A DNA stretch of 64,000 nt from Micromonospora sp. AMSO31t (GCF_008868175.1 NZ_WBKT01000013.1:1-64000); one strand, 5' to 3'; counted from the first letter of the stretch, positions 32,859-41,871 are shown. Notes: generated by a model from the sequence alone, not told the origin. Translations and numbers: made by a program.

Positions 32859-33566
32859 TCAGCGGTCGATGCCCCTGGCCGAGGAGCGGGTGCCGGTCAC
32901 GCCGGTGCCGCCCAGGTCGGCCCGGCGCCCGGCGGCCGCACCCGGGCCGAAGCCGCTGCCGGCCAGCCGGCGTCGCGGTGCGGTGCGCAGCCGCGGGTAC
33001 ACCTCGGCCAGCCGGCGCTGGACCCGATCGGAGCGGTCGGCGAGCACCAGCGCCACCGAGGGCGCCCCGGACTCGGCGACCGCCCCGGCCTCGGCCGTCC
33101 GCAGCCGTTCGGCGACCACGTGCGCGAACCCGGCCAGCCAGGTACGCCGGAAGGCGGCCGGATGCTCCCCGGCCGGTACGGCGGTGCCGGCGAGACCGTG
33201 CGCGGCCTGCACGAGCAGCGAGGTGAAGAGCAGCTCGACCCGTTCCAGGTCACTGGCGAAGCCGAACAGGTGCAGGTCGAAGCCGCTGCCCTGCCGGCGG
33301 CGTACGCAGCGGCAGCGCAGCGGGTCGGCGACCGCCGCGAGCAGTGTCGCCTTGTCCCGGGCGTACGGGGCGACCACCTCGACCACCCGGTCGCCGACCG
33401 GGTCGGTGGCCGGCTCACGGGCGGCGAGCAGCGCCCGGTCGACACCGTAGCGGGCGATCAGTTCGGTGGCCTTGGCCATGAAGGCGGCCGACTCGGCGGG
33501 CGTGCAGGCCGGGTCCTCGGCCTGGGCGAGCAGCTTGCGGACCTTGCTGAGCATCGCCTCGGACAT
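32859..33566 (-). CDS. DUF2786 domain protein
   Basis: A 235-residue protein. Its N-terminus MLSKVRKLLAQAEDPACTPAESAAFMAKA is the DUF2786 signature, followed by a domain with a basic cluster (RCRCVRRRQG) and FGFASDLERVELLFTSLLVQ. The tail from about residue 195 is Arg/Gly-rich and may be disordered. Family function is unknown. It shares orientation with the next small gene upstream (39 bp gap). Confidence 0.83.
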   Translation of the reverse strand: MSEAMLSKVRKLLAQAEDPACTPAESAAFMAKATELIARYGVDRALLAAREPATDPVGDRVVEVVAPYARDKATLLAAVADPLRCRCVRRRQGSGFDLHLFGFASDLERVELLFTSLLVQAAHGLAGTAVPAGEHPAAFRRTWLAGFAHVVAERLRTAEAGAVAESGAPSVALVLADRSDRVQRRLAEVYPRLRTAPRRRLAGSGFGPGAAAGRRADLGGTGVTGTRSSARGIDR

Positions 33567-33604
33567 GCACCAGAGCTATCACAGGCCGGGGCCGCGAAGG
33601 CGAC

Positions 33605-33994
33605 TCAGGCCGCCCGGCTGCGCAGCGTCGCGACCGTCGACCCGGCGAGGGTGAGCAGGCAGTCGGGCAGCAGCCCGTCGGCCGCCGCGGCGCCGAACAG
33701 CGCCTCGCCGGTGTCGGCGTCGTCGTTGGCGTACGCGCTGACGAAGCGGGCCACCCACCGCGTGTCGTAGTCGGCCTGGTCGATCCCGGGAAAGTCGAGC
33801 GCGGCGCGGCCCACCGGGGCCTCGTCTCCGACCATGGTGGCGGCCAGGCACCAGGCCACCCCGTACGCCCCGGCCAGCCCGGAGCGGTCCACGACGGCGT
33901 CGAAGGTGCCCACCACGCCGTCGCCGTCCCCGGCCAGCGCCGACCGGAGCACGGCGGTCGCATCGTCCAGCGTCTGCTGTGCTTCGTCGGTCAC
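33605..33994 (-). CDS. Small conserved hypothetical protein
   Basis: A 129-residue acidic soluble protein, starting at GTG 33994 (MTDEAQQTLDDATAVLRSAL); the longer open frame has poor coding character upstream. It is helical, with the motif FPGIDQADYDTRWVARFVSAYA. No domain is recognised. It lies just upstream of the DUF2786 gene on the same strand, probably one transcript. Confidence 0.65.
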   Translation of the reverse strand: MTDEAQQTLDDATAVLRSALAGDGDGVVGTFDAVVDRSGLAGAYGVAWCLAATMVGDEAPVGRAALDFPGIDQADYDTRWVARFVSAYANDDADTGEALFGAAAADGLLPDCLLTLAGSTVATLRSRAA

Positions 33995-34160
33995 CTGCGG
34001 AACAGTAGTTCGGAGGGTCAAGCGGTGACCCCGGAACAGCCCAGCCGTCACGCAGAGTGATACCAGCAGTCGGGGTGCCGACGGACCCACCTCCACGGTC
34101 CCGCTCTCCGCGCCGGCACGCTAATGTGCGCAGCGGACCTTCGCCGGAGGAAGGACGACC

Positions 34161-35510
34161 ATGCTCAAATCTCGCGCGTCGCGTGCGGCCCTGTCCACGG
34201 CCTGCGCGGCGCTCCTGCTCGCCACCAGCGCCTGCGGGAGCGACAAGCCCGAAGAGGCCACCGCCACCCAGGTGCGCCTCTACGGCACCGACGGCAACAT
34301 GCAGAACTCGTACGTCGACGCTCTGAAGGACCGCGCGGACCTTCTCAACGGCATGAAGGGCACCACCCCGCTCACGCCGCTGCCCGAGAGCTTCAAGGAA
34401 CGGCTACGCACCGTAGATCCGAAGCTCAAGGACTACCTCTACTCGGCGGAGACCTACGACGCGATCGTGATAAGCGTGCTGGCCGCACAGCTCGCCGGCA
34501 CGACCGAGCCGGGCGAGATCGCCAAGCAGATCGTCGGGGCGACCACCAGCGGTCAGCGCTGCGACGAGGTCGCGACCTGCCTGCAGCTGGCCCGAGCGGG
34601 CCAGGACATCGAGTACCGCGGGGTGTCGCTGACCCGGGCCGGGTTCACCGACGTCGGCGAGCCGGCCGCCGCCAGCTACGCGACGCTGCACTTCGGCGAC
34701 CGGCAGCTCGACGACGGCAAGACCGAGTTCGTCGGCGCCGGTGACGAGTCGGGGGCGAGCACCAAGACGCCGCCGAAGGGCAAGAAGTCGCGTCCGGGCA
34801 AGTCCTACAAGGAGGACGGCTCCCCGCTGGTGCTCGGCGGGCTGCTGCCGAAGACCGGTGACCTGGCCCTGGCGTACCCGCCGATGGCGGCCGGCGCGGC
34901 GCTGGCGATCCGCGAGGTCAACGCGGCGGGCGGCGCGCTCGGCGAGCCGGTGGCCTGGATCGACGGCGACGACGGCACCGACCCGAAGATCGCGAAGGCG
35001 ACGGTGGCCTCGCACGTCCAGCAGGGCGCGCACGTCATCATCGGCGCCGGGGCCTCGGGCATCTCCCGGGCCGTGCTGCCCGACGTGGTGGCCGCCGGCC
35101 GGATCCTCTTCTCCCCGTCGAACACCGACGCCGGGCTGAGCACGGTGGACGACAAGGGCCTCTACTTCCGCACCGCGCCGCCGGACGGCCTCCAGGGCCG
35201 GGCGCTGGCCGACGTGATAATGCGCGACGGACCGCACAAGATCGCAATCGTCGCCCGTAAGGACTCCTACGGCGAGGGCCTCCAGGAGAACGTCCGCTCC
35301 GAGCTGGAGCGGGCCGGCATGGGCGCCGACAAGGTGAAGCTGCTGTCGTACGTGCCCCCGGAGGGCGCCTCGCCTCCGCCGGTGGACTTCTCCGCCGGCG
35401 CCAAGGAGATCAAGGACTACGGGGCGGACGCCGTACTGGTGATCGGCTTCGGTGAGTCCGCGCGGGTGATCACCGCGCTCGCCGACGCCGGGGTGCAGAT
35501 CCGGCAGTGA
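34161..35510 (+). CDS. Branched-chain amino-acid-type substrate-binding lipoprotein, circularly permuted
   Basis: A 449-residue lipoprotein (lipobox TSAC, Cys about residue 29). Residues about 40-195 match what is normally the C-terminal half of LivJ/Peripla_BP_6 proteins (YGTDGNMQNSYVDAL, FKERLRTVDPKLKDYLYSAE, QRCDEVATCLQLARAG, YATLHFGDRQLDDG). After a Lys/Gly/Pro linker (about 200-225), residues 226-449 match the normal N-terminal half (LVLGGLLPKTGDLALAYPPM, SPSNTDAG, GLYFRTAPPDGLQGRALADV, VIGFGESARVITALADAGVQ). The protein stops just where the first half would normally continue. No permease or ATPase gene is adjacent. Strong ribosome-binding site (GGAGGAAGG). Confidence 0.85.
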   Translation: MLKSRASRAALSTACAALLLATSACGSDKPEEATATQVRLYGTDGNMQNSYVDALKDRADLLNGMKGTTPLTPLPESFKERLRTVDPKLKDYLYSAETYDAIVISVLAAQLAGTTEPGEIAKQIVGATTSGQRCDEVATCLQLARAGQDIEYRGVSLTRAGFTDVGEPAAASYATLHFGDRQLDDGKTEFVGAGDESGASTKTPPKGKKSRPGKSYKEDGSPLVLGGLLPKTGDLALAYPPMAAGAALAIREVNAAGGALGEPVAWIDGDDGTDPKIAKATVASHVQQGAHVIIGAGASGISRAVLPDVVAAGRILFSPSNTDAGLSTVDDKGLYFRTAPPDGLQGRALADVIMRDGPHKIAIVARKDSYGEGLQENVRSELERAGMGADKVKLLSYVPPEGASPPPVDFSAGAKEIKDYGADAVLVIGFGESARVITALADAGVQIRQ

Positions 35511-35514
35511 GACG

Positions 35515-35557
35515 ACGACGAGGGCCGCACCGGGCGAACCGGTGCGGCCCTCGTCGT
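35515..35557. terminator. Bidirectional terminator hairpin
   Basis: A perfect 17-bp stem (ACGACGAGGGCCGCACC / GGTGCGGCCCTCGTCGT) with a 9-nt loop lies between the convergent substrate-binding protein and enoyl-CoA hydratase genes. Confidence 0.9.
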
Positions 35558-35565
35558 GTCCGCGG

Positions 35566-36309
35566 TCAGCGGGAGCGGCGCCGCTCCAGGAACTCGGTCA
35601 TCCGCCGGTGCTTCTCCTCGTCCTCGAAGAGCACCGCCTGGCTGAGCAGGTCGAGCTGCGGGTGGGCGGCCGCCGGGGCGTCCACCGCCAGCTTGGTCAG
35701 CCGCAGCGCCAGCGCCGAACCCTTGGCCATCTCGTCGAGCAGGCCGTGCGCGGTGGGCAGCAGCTCCGCGGGCTCGGCCACCACCCGGTTGACCAGCCCG
35801 ATCCGCAGCGCCTCGTCGGCGTCCACCCGCCGCCCGGTGAAGAGCAGCTCCTTGGCCCGGGCCTCCCCGACCAGGGCGGGCAACCGGTAGGTCGCGCCGG
35901 CGCCGGCCAGGATGCCCAGCCGCACCTCGGGCTGGCCGAACACGGCACGCGCCGTGCACACCCGCAGATCGCAGGCGTACGCCAGTTCGGCGCCGCCGCC
36001 CAGCGCCGGGCCGTCCACGGCGGCCACGGTGGGCATCGGCAGCGCCCGGATCCGGGCGAAGGCGGCCTGGTTGATGGCGGCCAGCGCGTCCAGCCGGCCG
36101 CGTTCCCGGAGCTGCGCGATGTCGGCGCCGCCCGCGAAGATGCCGTCCGTGCCGCCGGTGAGCAACAGCAACCGGGGCCGTGCCTCCAGCTCGGCGCAGA
36201 CGGCGTGCAGCTCGCCGATCAGCTCCGCGTCGATCGCGTTGCGCTTCTCCGGCCGGTCCAGGGTGACGACCAGCCGGTCCGGCAGCTCCTCGATCCGCAG
36301 CCCGCTCAC
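35566..36309 (-). CDS. Enoyl-CoA hydratase family protein
   Basis: A 247-residue crotonase-fold enzyme: RPEKRNAIDAELIGEL, FAGGADIAQLRERG (oxyanion hole), VDGPALGGGAELAYACDLRV and FGQPEVRLGILAGAGATYRL, where the Glu in GQPEV and the downstream GAGAT region fit hydratase catalysis. GTG start. It lies directly downstream of a 3-hydroxyacyl-CoA dehydrogenase on the same strand, separated only by a copy of the repeat family; together they give two consecutive beta-oxidation steps. Confidence 0.88.
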   Translation of the reverse strand: MSGLRIEELPDRLVVTLDRPEKRNAIDAELIGELHAVCAELEARPRLLLLTGGTDGIFAGGADIAQLRERGRLDALAAINQAAFARIRALPMPTVAAVDGPALGGGAELAYACDLRVCTARAVFGQPEVRLGILAGAGATYRLPALVGEARAKELLFTGRRVDADEALRIGLVNRVVAEPAELLPTAHGLLDEMAKGSALALRLTKLAVDAPAAAHPQLDLLSQAVLFEDEEKHRRMTEFLERRRSR

Positions 36310-36365
36310 CGTGCCGGCCTCTCGTTCGCCGCTGCGGGGCTCGCAAGCTCACTCACCGCGCTCAC
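36310..36365 (-). repeat. Diverged copy of the GTGAGCGCG repeat family
   Basis: On the minus strand this gap reads GTGAGCGCGGTGAGTGAGC, then TTGCGAGCCCCGCAG and GCGAACGA, matching the 10345 unit over about 50 bases with several changes. The TGA in its first four bases is the stop codon of the upstream dehydrogenase gene. Confidence 0.85.
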
Positions 36366-37219
36366 CGCTTGACCCCGCCTTCCCAGGTGTAGAAGCCCTG
36401 GCCGGACTTCTTGCCCAGCCGGCCGGCGGCCACCATCTCCGCCAGCAGCGGCGGCGGCGCGAACCGGTCCCCGTACGCGGCCTGGAGGGTGCGGGCGATG
36501 TCGAGCCGGACGTCCAGCCCGACCAGGTCGGTCAGCTCCAGCGGGCCGACCGGGTGCCGGTAGCCGAGCACCATCGCCTTGTCGATGTCGGCGGGGCTGG
36601 CCACCCCGTCGGCGACCATCCGGATCGCCTCCAGGCCGAGGGTGACGCCGAGCCGCGAGGTGGCGAAGCCGGGCAGGTCGCGTACCACGACGGGGTCCTT
36701 GCCCAGCCGCCCGGCGAGCGCGACAGCCGCGTCGGTGGTCTCCGGCGCGGTGGCCGGCCCGACCACGACCTCGAGCAGCGCCATCGCCCAGACCGGGTTG
36801 AAGAAGTGCAGCCCGACGAAGTCGGCGGGCCGCTCCAGCCCCTCGGCCAGCTCGGCGATCGGGATGCTGGACGTGTTGCTGCCGAGCAGGGCGGGCCGGC
36901 GGCCCTCGGCGTCGGCGAGCACGGCCCGCTTGAGGTCGAGCCGCTCGGGGACCGCCTCCACGATCACGTCGGGGCCCTCGGCCACCTCGGCGAGGCCGGC
37001 GCGCAGGGTGACCCGCTCGCGGTTCGCCGTCGCCGCCTCGGCGGTCAGCTTGCCGCGCTGCACGCCGCGCTCCCACAGCTCGCCGAGCCGCCGCACGGCA
37101 TCGGCGCCGCGTGCCGGGTCCACCTCGACCAGCTCGACCGCGTACCCGGCGCCGGCCGCCACGTACGCGATGCCGAGGCCCATGGTGCCGGCCCCGACGA
37201 CCACAAAACGACCACTCAT
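36362..37219 (-). CDS. 3-hydroxyacyl-CoA dehydrogenase (3-hydroxybutyryl-CoA type)
   Basis: A 285-residue NAD(P)-dependent enzyme of the PaaH/Hbd family. The N-terminal Rossmann loop is FVVVGAGTMGLGIAYVAAGAG; the catalytic Ser/His region is SNTSSIPIAELAE...FVGLHFFNPVWAMALLEVV, and the C-terminal domain carries the DIDKAMVLGYRHPVGPLELTDLVGLD signature and GKKSGQGFYTW. It oxidises or forms (S)-3-hydroxyacyl-CoA. Its gene precedes an enoyl-CoA hydratase in the same direction. Confidence 0.92.
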   Translation of the reverse strand: MSGRFVVVGAGTMGLGIAYVAAGAGYAVELVEVDPARGADAVRRLGELWERGVQRGKLTAEAATANRERVTLRAGLAEVAEGPDVIVEAVPERLDLKRAVLADAEGRRPALLGSNTSSIPIAELAEGLERPADFVGLHFFNPVWAMALLEVVVGPATAPETTDAAVALAGRLGKDPVVVRDLPGFATSRLGVTLGLEAIRMVADGVASPADIDKAMVLGYRHPVGPLELTDLVGLDVRLDIARTLQAAYGDRFAPPPLLAEMVAAGRLGKKSGQGFYTWEGGVKR

Positions 37220-37375
37220 CGATGTCCCTCCGCCGCGGCCGGTGGCGGGGTCTCCGCCGCGCCGGGCCGCTCGCTCGTTCCTGGGTGCGACCCTATGCAG
37301 GGCCGGCCCGCGGGCAGGAGTGGGGGCGCGTCGGATCGGGTACAGACGGCCGTCAACGCCGAGGGAAGGATCGAG

Positions 37376-37663
37376 ATGAGCCAGGCACCGGAGAGCGCGG
37401 AGAGCACGGAGACCGTGGAGACCCGCGGCGACGAGCGGGTGGACCTGCTCCGCGCGGACACCAACAACGACGGGAAGACCGACGTCTGGGTGGTGGACAC
37501 CGACGGCGACGGAAAGGCCGACCTGTTCCAGTTCGACACCGACGGCGACGGCAAGGTGGACATCACCATGGTCGACATCGACGAGGACGGCACGCCGGAC
37601 GAGGTGGTCGACGGCGACGGCGGCCTGCCGCCGGAGCAGACCACCCCCACCGTGCAGGTCTGA
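37376..37663 (+). CDS. Small acidic protein with Asp-rich calcium-binding-type repeats
   Basis: A 95-residue protein with four or five tandem units of about 13 residues: DTNNDGKTDVWVV, DTDGDGKADLFQF, DTDGDGKVDITMV, DIDEDGTPDEVVD. The DxDxDG loops resemble EF-hand or thrombospondin type-3 calcium loops. No signal peptide or membrane segment is present, so it would act in the cytoplasm unless exported another way. ATG at 37376 follows GGAAGGA. Role unknown; metal buffering or sensing is a guess. Confidence 0.78.
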   Translation: MSQAPESAESTETVETRGDERVDLLRADTNNDGKTDVWVVDTDGDGKADLFQFDTDGDGKVDITMVDIDEDGTPDEVVDGDGGLPPEQTTPTVQV

Positions 37664-37700
37664 CGCCCACGCCGGCGGGCGCCCCCGGCGCCCGCCGGCC

Positions 37701-38492
37701 TCAGGCCAGCCGCAGGGTGGCCAGGTAGTACGGGTGGTCCCGGTCGTCCACGTCGACCAGGCGCCACGGCGAGCCCTGGACCAGCTCGGCGAACTCCTCG
37801 ACCGAGCACACCAGATAGTCGAACCATTCGGTGCCGAGCAGCCGGTAGCGCAGCCGCAGCCGGAGCTGCCCGCCCAGCCGCCCCCGCCGCCGGTTCAGCT
37901 CGTGGTAGCCGGTGTGCACCGGATCGGTGGTGCCGTACGGGTCGGTGCCGTGCGCGATGACCTGGGCGCCGGGGCGGGCCAGCGCGGCGAGCGCGGCCAG
38001 CAGCGCGGGGGCCCGCTCCCGCCCCTCGAACAGTCCCAGGTTGTTGCCGAGCAACAAGAACGTGTCGTAGCGCCGGCCGTCGGCGACGTGCCCGTCCACG
38101 GTGCCGAGCACCAGGTCGCGTACGCCCCGGTGCCGGCTGACCCGCAGCGCCCCCACCGAGGTGTCCAGCCCGGTGACCGGCACGCCGCGCTCCTGGAGGT
38201 GCAGCGCGATGCGGCCGCCCCCGACGCCGATGTCCAGCACCTGACCGTGCACCCGGTCGACGGCCCGGTGGTCGTACGCCTGCCACCGCTCCGGCGGGTC
38301 CAGGTAGTGCTCGGTGGGCGCGCCGTTGACCAGCCCGTCGTCCCGCTCGATGATCTCGATGACCGGCCGGGGCAGCCGCCCGCCGACCAGCGGCCGGGGC
38401 CCGATCCCGGTGCTGACCGCGTACGCGTCGCGGATCATCTCGCCGAACACGTCGCCGATCGTGGGTTCCCCGCTCACGCTCACGGCGATCAC
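37701..38492 (-). CDS. SAM-dependent methyltransferase, class I
   Basis: About 263 residues. The SAM-binding motif I is VLDIGVGGGRIALHL (about residue 90), followed by GLDTSVGAL (motif Post I) and the strand DTFLLLGNNLGLFEG. The C-terminal part (HELNRRRGRLGGQLRLRLRY) may bind substrate. Three nearby GTG codons (38492, 38483, 38477) are possible starts; the longest is given. It is divergent from the PPOX gene with a 45-bp spacer. Substrate unknown. Confidence 0.8.
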   Translation of the reverse strand: MIAVSVSGEPTIGDVFGEMIRDAYAVSTGIGPRPLVGGRLPRPVIEIIERDDGLVNGAPTEHYLDPPERWQAYDHRAVDRVHGQVLDIGVGGGRIALHLQERGVPVTGLDTSVGALRVSRHRGVRDLVLGTVDGHVADGRRYDTFLLLGNNLGLFEGRERAPALLAALAALARPGAQVIAHGTDPYGTTDPVHTGYHELNRRRGRLGGQLRLRLRYRLLGTEWFDYLVCSVEEFAELVQGSPWRLVDVDDRDHPYYLATLRLA

Positions 38493-38537
38493 GCTATCCG
38501 GGCTCGGCCGGCCTGTCGCGGCCGTATCCTGAGCGGC

Positions 38538-38915
38538 GTGACAGACCTGGACCGCCTGGCGGCGGAGAAGTACGTGCTGCTCACGACGTTCCGCAAGGAC
38601 GGACGGGCGGTGCCGACTCCGGTGTGGGCGGTGCGTGACGGCGAGGCGCTGGCGGTGTGGACCGTGTCGGACTCCGGCAAGGTGAAGCGGATCCGGCGCG
38701 ACGGCCGGGTCACGGTGGCCCCGTGCGACGTGCGCGGCCGGCCGCACGGCGAGGCGGTGCCGGGGCACGCGACGGTGAGCGGCCCGGAGTCGACCCGGCG
38801 GATCCGGGGGCTGCTCAAGCAGAAGTACCGGCTGATCGGCCGGTTGAGCCTGCTGGGCAGCCGGCTGCGCCGGGGCGAGAGCGGCACGGTCGGCCTGCGC
38901 ATCGTGCTGGACTGA
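38538..38915 (+). CDS. PPOX-class F420/FMN-dependent oxidoreductase
   Basis: A 125-residue split-barrel protein: KYVLLTTFRKDGRAVPTPVW and VSDSGKVKRIRRDGRVTVAPCD are hallmarks of the small F420-dependent PPOX/FDOR-B enzymes common in actinobacteria, which reduce quinones or other small molecules. GTG start. It stands alone between a divergent methyltransferase and bldC. Confidence 0.85.
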   Translation: MTDLDRLAAEKYVLLTTFRKDGRAVPTPVWAVRDGEALAVWTVSDSGKVKRIRRDGRVTVAPCDVRGRPHGEAVPGHATVSGPESTRRIRGLLKQKYRLIGRLSLLGSRLRRGESGTVGLRIVLD

Positions 38916-38936
38916 GCCGCCCCTGGAAACGACTGA

Positions 38937-38974
38937 GGGCGGCGGATCGTCGCTGTCGCGACGTCCCACCGCCC
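38937..38974. terminator. Composite hairpin between PPOX and bldC genes
   Basis: An outer GGGCGG/CCGCCC pair and an inner CGTCGC/GCGACG stem with a 4-nt loop lie between convergent genes. It is weaker than the other terminators in the window. Confidence 0.55.
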
Positions 38975-39006
38975 CTGATCGGAACGCCTGAGAATCGTCC
39001 GGGTCG

Positions 39007-39216
39007 TCAGTCCCCCTGGCGCTGCTGGGGAATCTGCCCCTGCAGCAGGGCCCGAACCTCCGACTCGCGGTAACGGCGGTGGCCGCCCAGGGTCCGGATG
39101 GCGCTGAGCTTGCCAGCCTTGGCCCACCGGGTCACCGTCTTCGGGTCGACACGGAACATCGACGCCACCTCGGCCGGTGTGAGTAGCGGCTCGGGTTCGT
39201 GCGTTCGCGATGCCAT
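39007..39216 (-). CDS. bldC: BldC, MerR-like developmental regulator
   Basis: A 69-residue protein that is almost only a winged HTH: LLTPAEVASMFRVDPKTVTR, then AKAGKLSAIRTLGGHRRYRE and IPQQR near the end, virtually identical to Streptomyces BldC, which controls entry into development by binding direct repeats cooperatively. ATG at 39216 follows GGAGG. The neighbourhood (vdh and a conserved hypothetical) matches the Streptomyces bldC locus as I know it. Confidence 0.95.
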   Translation of the reverse strand: MASRTHEPEPLLTPAEVASMFRVDPKTVTRWAKAGKLSAIRTLGGHRRYRESEVRALLQGQIPQQRQGD

Positions 39217-39471
39217 CGGGTCACTCCTCCACATGTATAGACATCGGCCGGGGTCCCGCCGGCCGACGCGCCTCCCATGGTCCGGCTAGTCCCCGATGTC
39301 CGACATGGGCCGAACGGCTGAAGGTCCCTAGACGGACGGATGAACCATGCCCGATTTTTACGACTTTTATGCCGCAGAAACTACCTTAATGGGACTCATG
39401 ATCACGGTTCGTGATGCGTCAACTACGAGACAGTCTCGCATCGAGAGGCCTCAACCTGGGCAAACCCGACG
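39217..39471 (-). promoter_or_regulatory. Upstream region of bldC
   Basis: 255 bp without a gene. The stretch 39351-39400 is distinctly A/T-rich for this genome (runs of TTTTT and TTTT), and likely holds the bldC promoter. A short dyad (ATCACGGTTCGTGAT, 39400-39414) could be an operator or terminator of the gene at 39472. I cannot fix the -10 or -35 boxes. Confidence 0.4.
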
Positions 39472-40311
39472 CTAGTTGCAACGCTCCAGGAGCTGCACCG
39501 CGCGCCACCGGGCGACCAGCTTGTCGTACGCCGCGGAAGCCTCCTCCGCCTCGCCCCGGGAGAGCCCCGCCAGCCCCGTCGCGACCAGCTCGGGCGAGTC
39601 GTCGGCGGCGAGCGTCTCGTCGGGCAGCAGCTGCACCAGACCGCCGTAGTCGAGCTCCACCACCGACCGCGGGTGGAACTCCTCCAGCCAGCGGGCGGCC
39701 TCCTCGACCGCCTCGGTGATCGGAGCCTCGCCGACCGACTTGCGCAGCACCGACAGCGCCCGCGACGACCGGCGGCGCGCCTTGGAGATCTCCGTCCGGT
39801 AGCGCAGCGCCCGCCGCTCCGGCTCGGTGACCAGGTGCCGCTCCTGCGAGTCGAAGAGCACGAACCAGCGCAGCGGCACTCCCCAGGTGGCGATCTGCTC
39901 GTGCACCCGGGGCACCCCGTGCTCCAGCACCCGCGCCCCGCTGCGCCAGTCCTCCACCACCGCCTTCGCCTGGCCGGCCAGGACCGGCGGGACGAACGCG
40001 TCGGCGAGCACCGAGGGCACGCCGTCCCGGGCGCTCAGCGCCGCCTCGGCGACCCGGATCCGCAGGTTCCACGGGCAGACCAGCAGCGTGTCGTCGGTCT
40101 CCAGGACGTACGCCTCGTCGGGCAGGTCGGGCAGCCGGGTCCAGCCCGCGCCCAGCGCCTCGATCACCGCCGTCCGCTGCCGGACCGGCCCCTCCAGCGG
40201 GGCGACCGCCCGGCCCTCGTTGACGTAGCGGCGCCAGAACGACTGGCGATCCCGATCGAAGGCGGTCAGCGGCTCGTACACGCGCAGGTATGAAGCGAAG
40301 AGCGACGGCAC
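39472..40311 (-). CDS. Conserved actinobacterial hypothetical protein
   Basis: A 279-residue soluble protein, GTG start after GGGAGG. It begins [20 protein letters not shown] and has [19 protein letters not shown] and [12 protein letters not shown] blocks; the C-terminal third is helical and charged. The family is widespread beside bldC in actinobacteria but has no assigned function that I know. Divergent from vdh across 174 bp. Confidence 0.75.
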   Translation of the reverse strand: MPSLFASYLRVYEPLTAFDRDRQSFWRRYVNEGRAVAPLEGPVRQRTAVIEALGAGWTRLPDLPDEAYVLETDDTLLVCPWNLRIRVAEAALSARDGVPSVLADAFVPPVLAGQAKAVVEDWRSGARVLEHGVPRVHEQIATWGVPLRWFVLFDSQERHLVTEPERRALRYRTEISKARRRSSRALSVLRKSVGEAPITEAVEEAARWLEEFHPRSVVELDYGGLVQLLPDETLAADDSPELVATGLAGLSRGEAEEASAAYDKLVARWRAVQLLERCN

Positions 40312-40485
40312 GGCGCGATCCTCCCACGAGACGGGACTTCTCCGCCGCCGCCGTCACGAGGCGTCGTGACGTGCGCGACAGTACGGCTGCGGCCGATATT
40401 AGGCTCAGCAGCACCGGCACCATCCCGCCGGCGTGCCATCAGGGTCCGCGCCCCACAAGGGCGCACACCGACACAGGAGTCAGCC

Positions 40486-41568
40486 ATGGGCGTATTCGCC
40501 AGCACCGACGACCCGGGATCGACCGGTCACGAACAGGTCGTGTTCTGCCAGGACAAGCAGTCCGGGCTGAAGGCGATCATCGGGATCTACTCCACCGCGC
40601 TGGGCCCCGCGCTCGGCGGCACCCGGTTCTACCCGTACGCCAGCGAGGCGGACGCCCTCGCCGACGTGCTCGACCTCTCCCGCGGCATGGCGTACAAGAA
40701 CGCTCTGGCCGGCCTCGACCTCGGTGGCGGCAAGGCGGTCATCTGGGGTGACCCGGAGCAGATCAAGAGCGAGGCGCTGCTGCGGGCCTACGGCCGCTTC
40801 GTGGAGTCCCTGGCCGGCCGCTACTACACCGCCTGCGACGTCGGCACCTACGTGGCCGACATGGACGTGATCGCCCGGGAGACCAGCTACGTCACCGGCC
40901 GCAGCGTGGAGCACGGCGGCGCCGGCGACTCCTCGGTCCTGACCGCCTGGGGCGTCTTCCAGGGCATGCGGGCCGCCGCCGAGCACGTCTGGGGCAGCCC
41001 GACGCTGTCCGGCAAGCGGGTCGGCGTGGCCGGCCTGGGCAAGGTCGGCAAGTACCTGACCGGCCACCTGCTGGAGGACGGGGCCGAGGTCGTGGCGACC
41101 GACGTGAACCCCCGGGCCCTGGAGTGGGTGCGCACCAACCACCCGCAGGTCACGCTGGTCGACGACACCGCGGCGCTGGTCGCCTCCGACATCGACGTGT
41201 ACGCCCCGTGTGCGCTGGGCGGCGCCCTGAACGACGACACGGTGCCGGTGCTGCGCGCGAAGGTGGTCGCCGGTGCGGCCAACAACCAGCTCGCCCACGC
41301 GGGCATCGAGAAGGTCCTCGCCGACCGGGGCATCCTCTACGCCCCGGACTACGTGGTGAACGCCGGCGGCGTGATCCAGGTGGCCGACGAGATCGAGGGC
41401 TTCAACTTCGACCGGGCCAAGCTGCGGGCCACCCGGATCTTCGACACCACCCGCGAGATCCTGCGACTCGCCGACGACGAGGGCGTCCCGCCGGCGGTGG
41501 CCGCGGACCGGCTCGCCGAGCGCCGCATGGCCGAGGTCGGCCGGCTGCGCACGATCCACCTGCGCTGA
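40486..41568 (+). CDS. vdh: Valine/leucine dehydrogenase (Glu/Leu/Phe/Val family)
   Basis: A 360-residue NAD-dependent amino-acid dehydrogenase that deaminates branched-chain amino acids. The catalytic lysines are K71 (MAYKNALAG) and K83 ([11 protein letters not shown]); the Rossmann loop is [18 protein letters not shown] and the conserved NAGG block is [17 protein letters not shown]. In Streptomyces the same gene next to bldC encodes valine dehydrogenase, supplying acyl-CoA precursors. ATG at 40486 after AGGAG. Confidence 0.92.
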   Translation: MGVFASTDDPGSTGHEQVVFCQDKQSGLKAIIGIYSTALGPALGGTRFYPYASEADALADVLDLSRGMAYKNALAGLDLGGGKAVIWGDPEQIKSEALLRAYGRFVESLAGRYYTACDVGTYVADMDVIARETSYVTGRSVEHGGAGDSSVLTAWGVFQGMRAAAEHVWGSPTLSGKRVGVAGLGKVGKYLTGHLLEDGAEVVATDVNPRALEWVRTNHPQVTLVDDTAALVASDIDVYAPCALGGALNDDTVPVLRAKVVAGAANNQLAHAGIEKVLADRGILYAPDYVVNAGGVIQVADEIEGFNFDRAKLRATRIFDTTREILRLADDEGVPPAVAADRLAERRMAEVGRLRTIHLR

Positions 41569-41871
41569 GCGTCACCTCGGGGGCGGGCCACCGGCCCCGC
41601 CCCCGGGCCGCCGCGCCGCCGGCACCGGCGTTAAGCTGGACGTTGGGGTGCTTCGTGCCGATTTGACCGCTGTCACGGCCGCTCCCGCTGTCCGCTCCTT
41701 ACCGGGTACACTTTGTGACGGCCGGCTCACTGCGACGCGCAGGGCCGGTTGACGGTAACCCGAGGTGCCGAACGGTGGCATCCCCATGTACCGTAAGAGC
41801 CACGAGAGATGCCTGACGTCATCGGGGCCCGCCTTCGGGCTGCCCCGCATTCTGTGCGAGGGGGTCGAGCC
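41569..41871 (+). promoter_or_regulatory. Leader region of the DUF3073 gene
   Basis: About 300 bp with no gene. Candidate elements are TACACT at 41708-41713 (a -10-like box), a TTGACG at about 41749, and a hairpin GGGGCCCGCCTTCGGGCTGCCCC just before the coding region, around 41824-41846. I see no known riboswitch. Confidence 0.35.

Noticed and set aside
41569..41871. Riboswitch before DUF3073
   Set aside because: Hairpins are present but none of the conserved cores of known riboswitch classes could be recognised.
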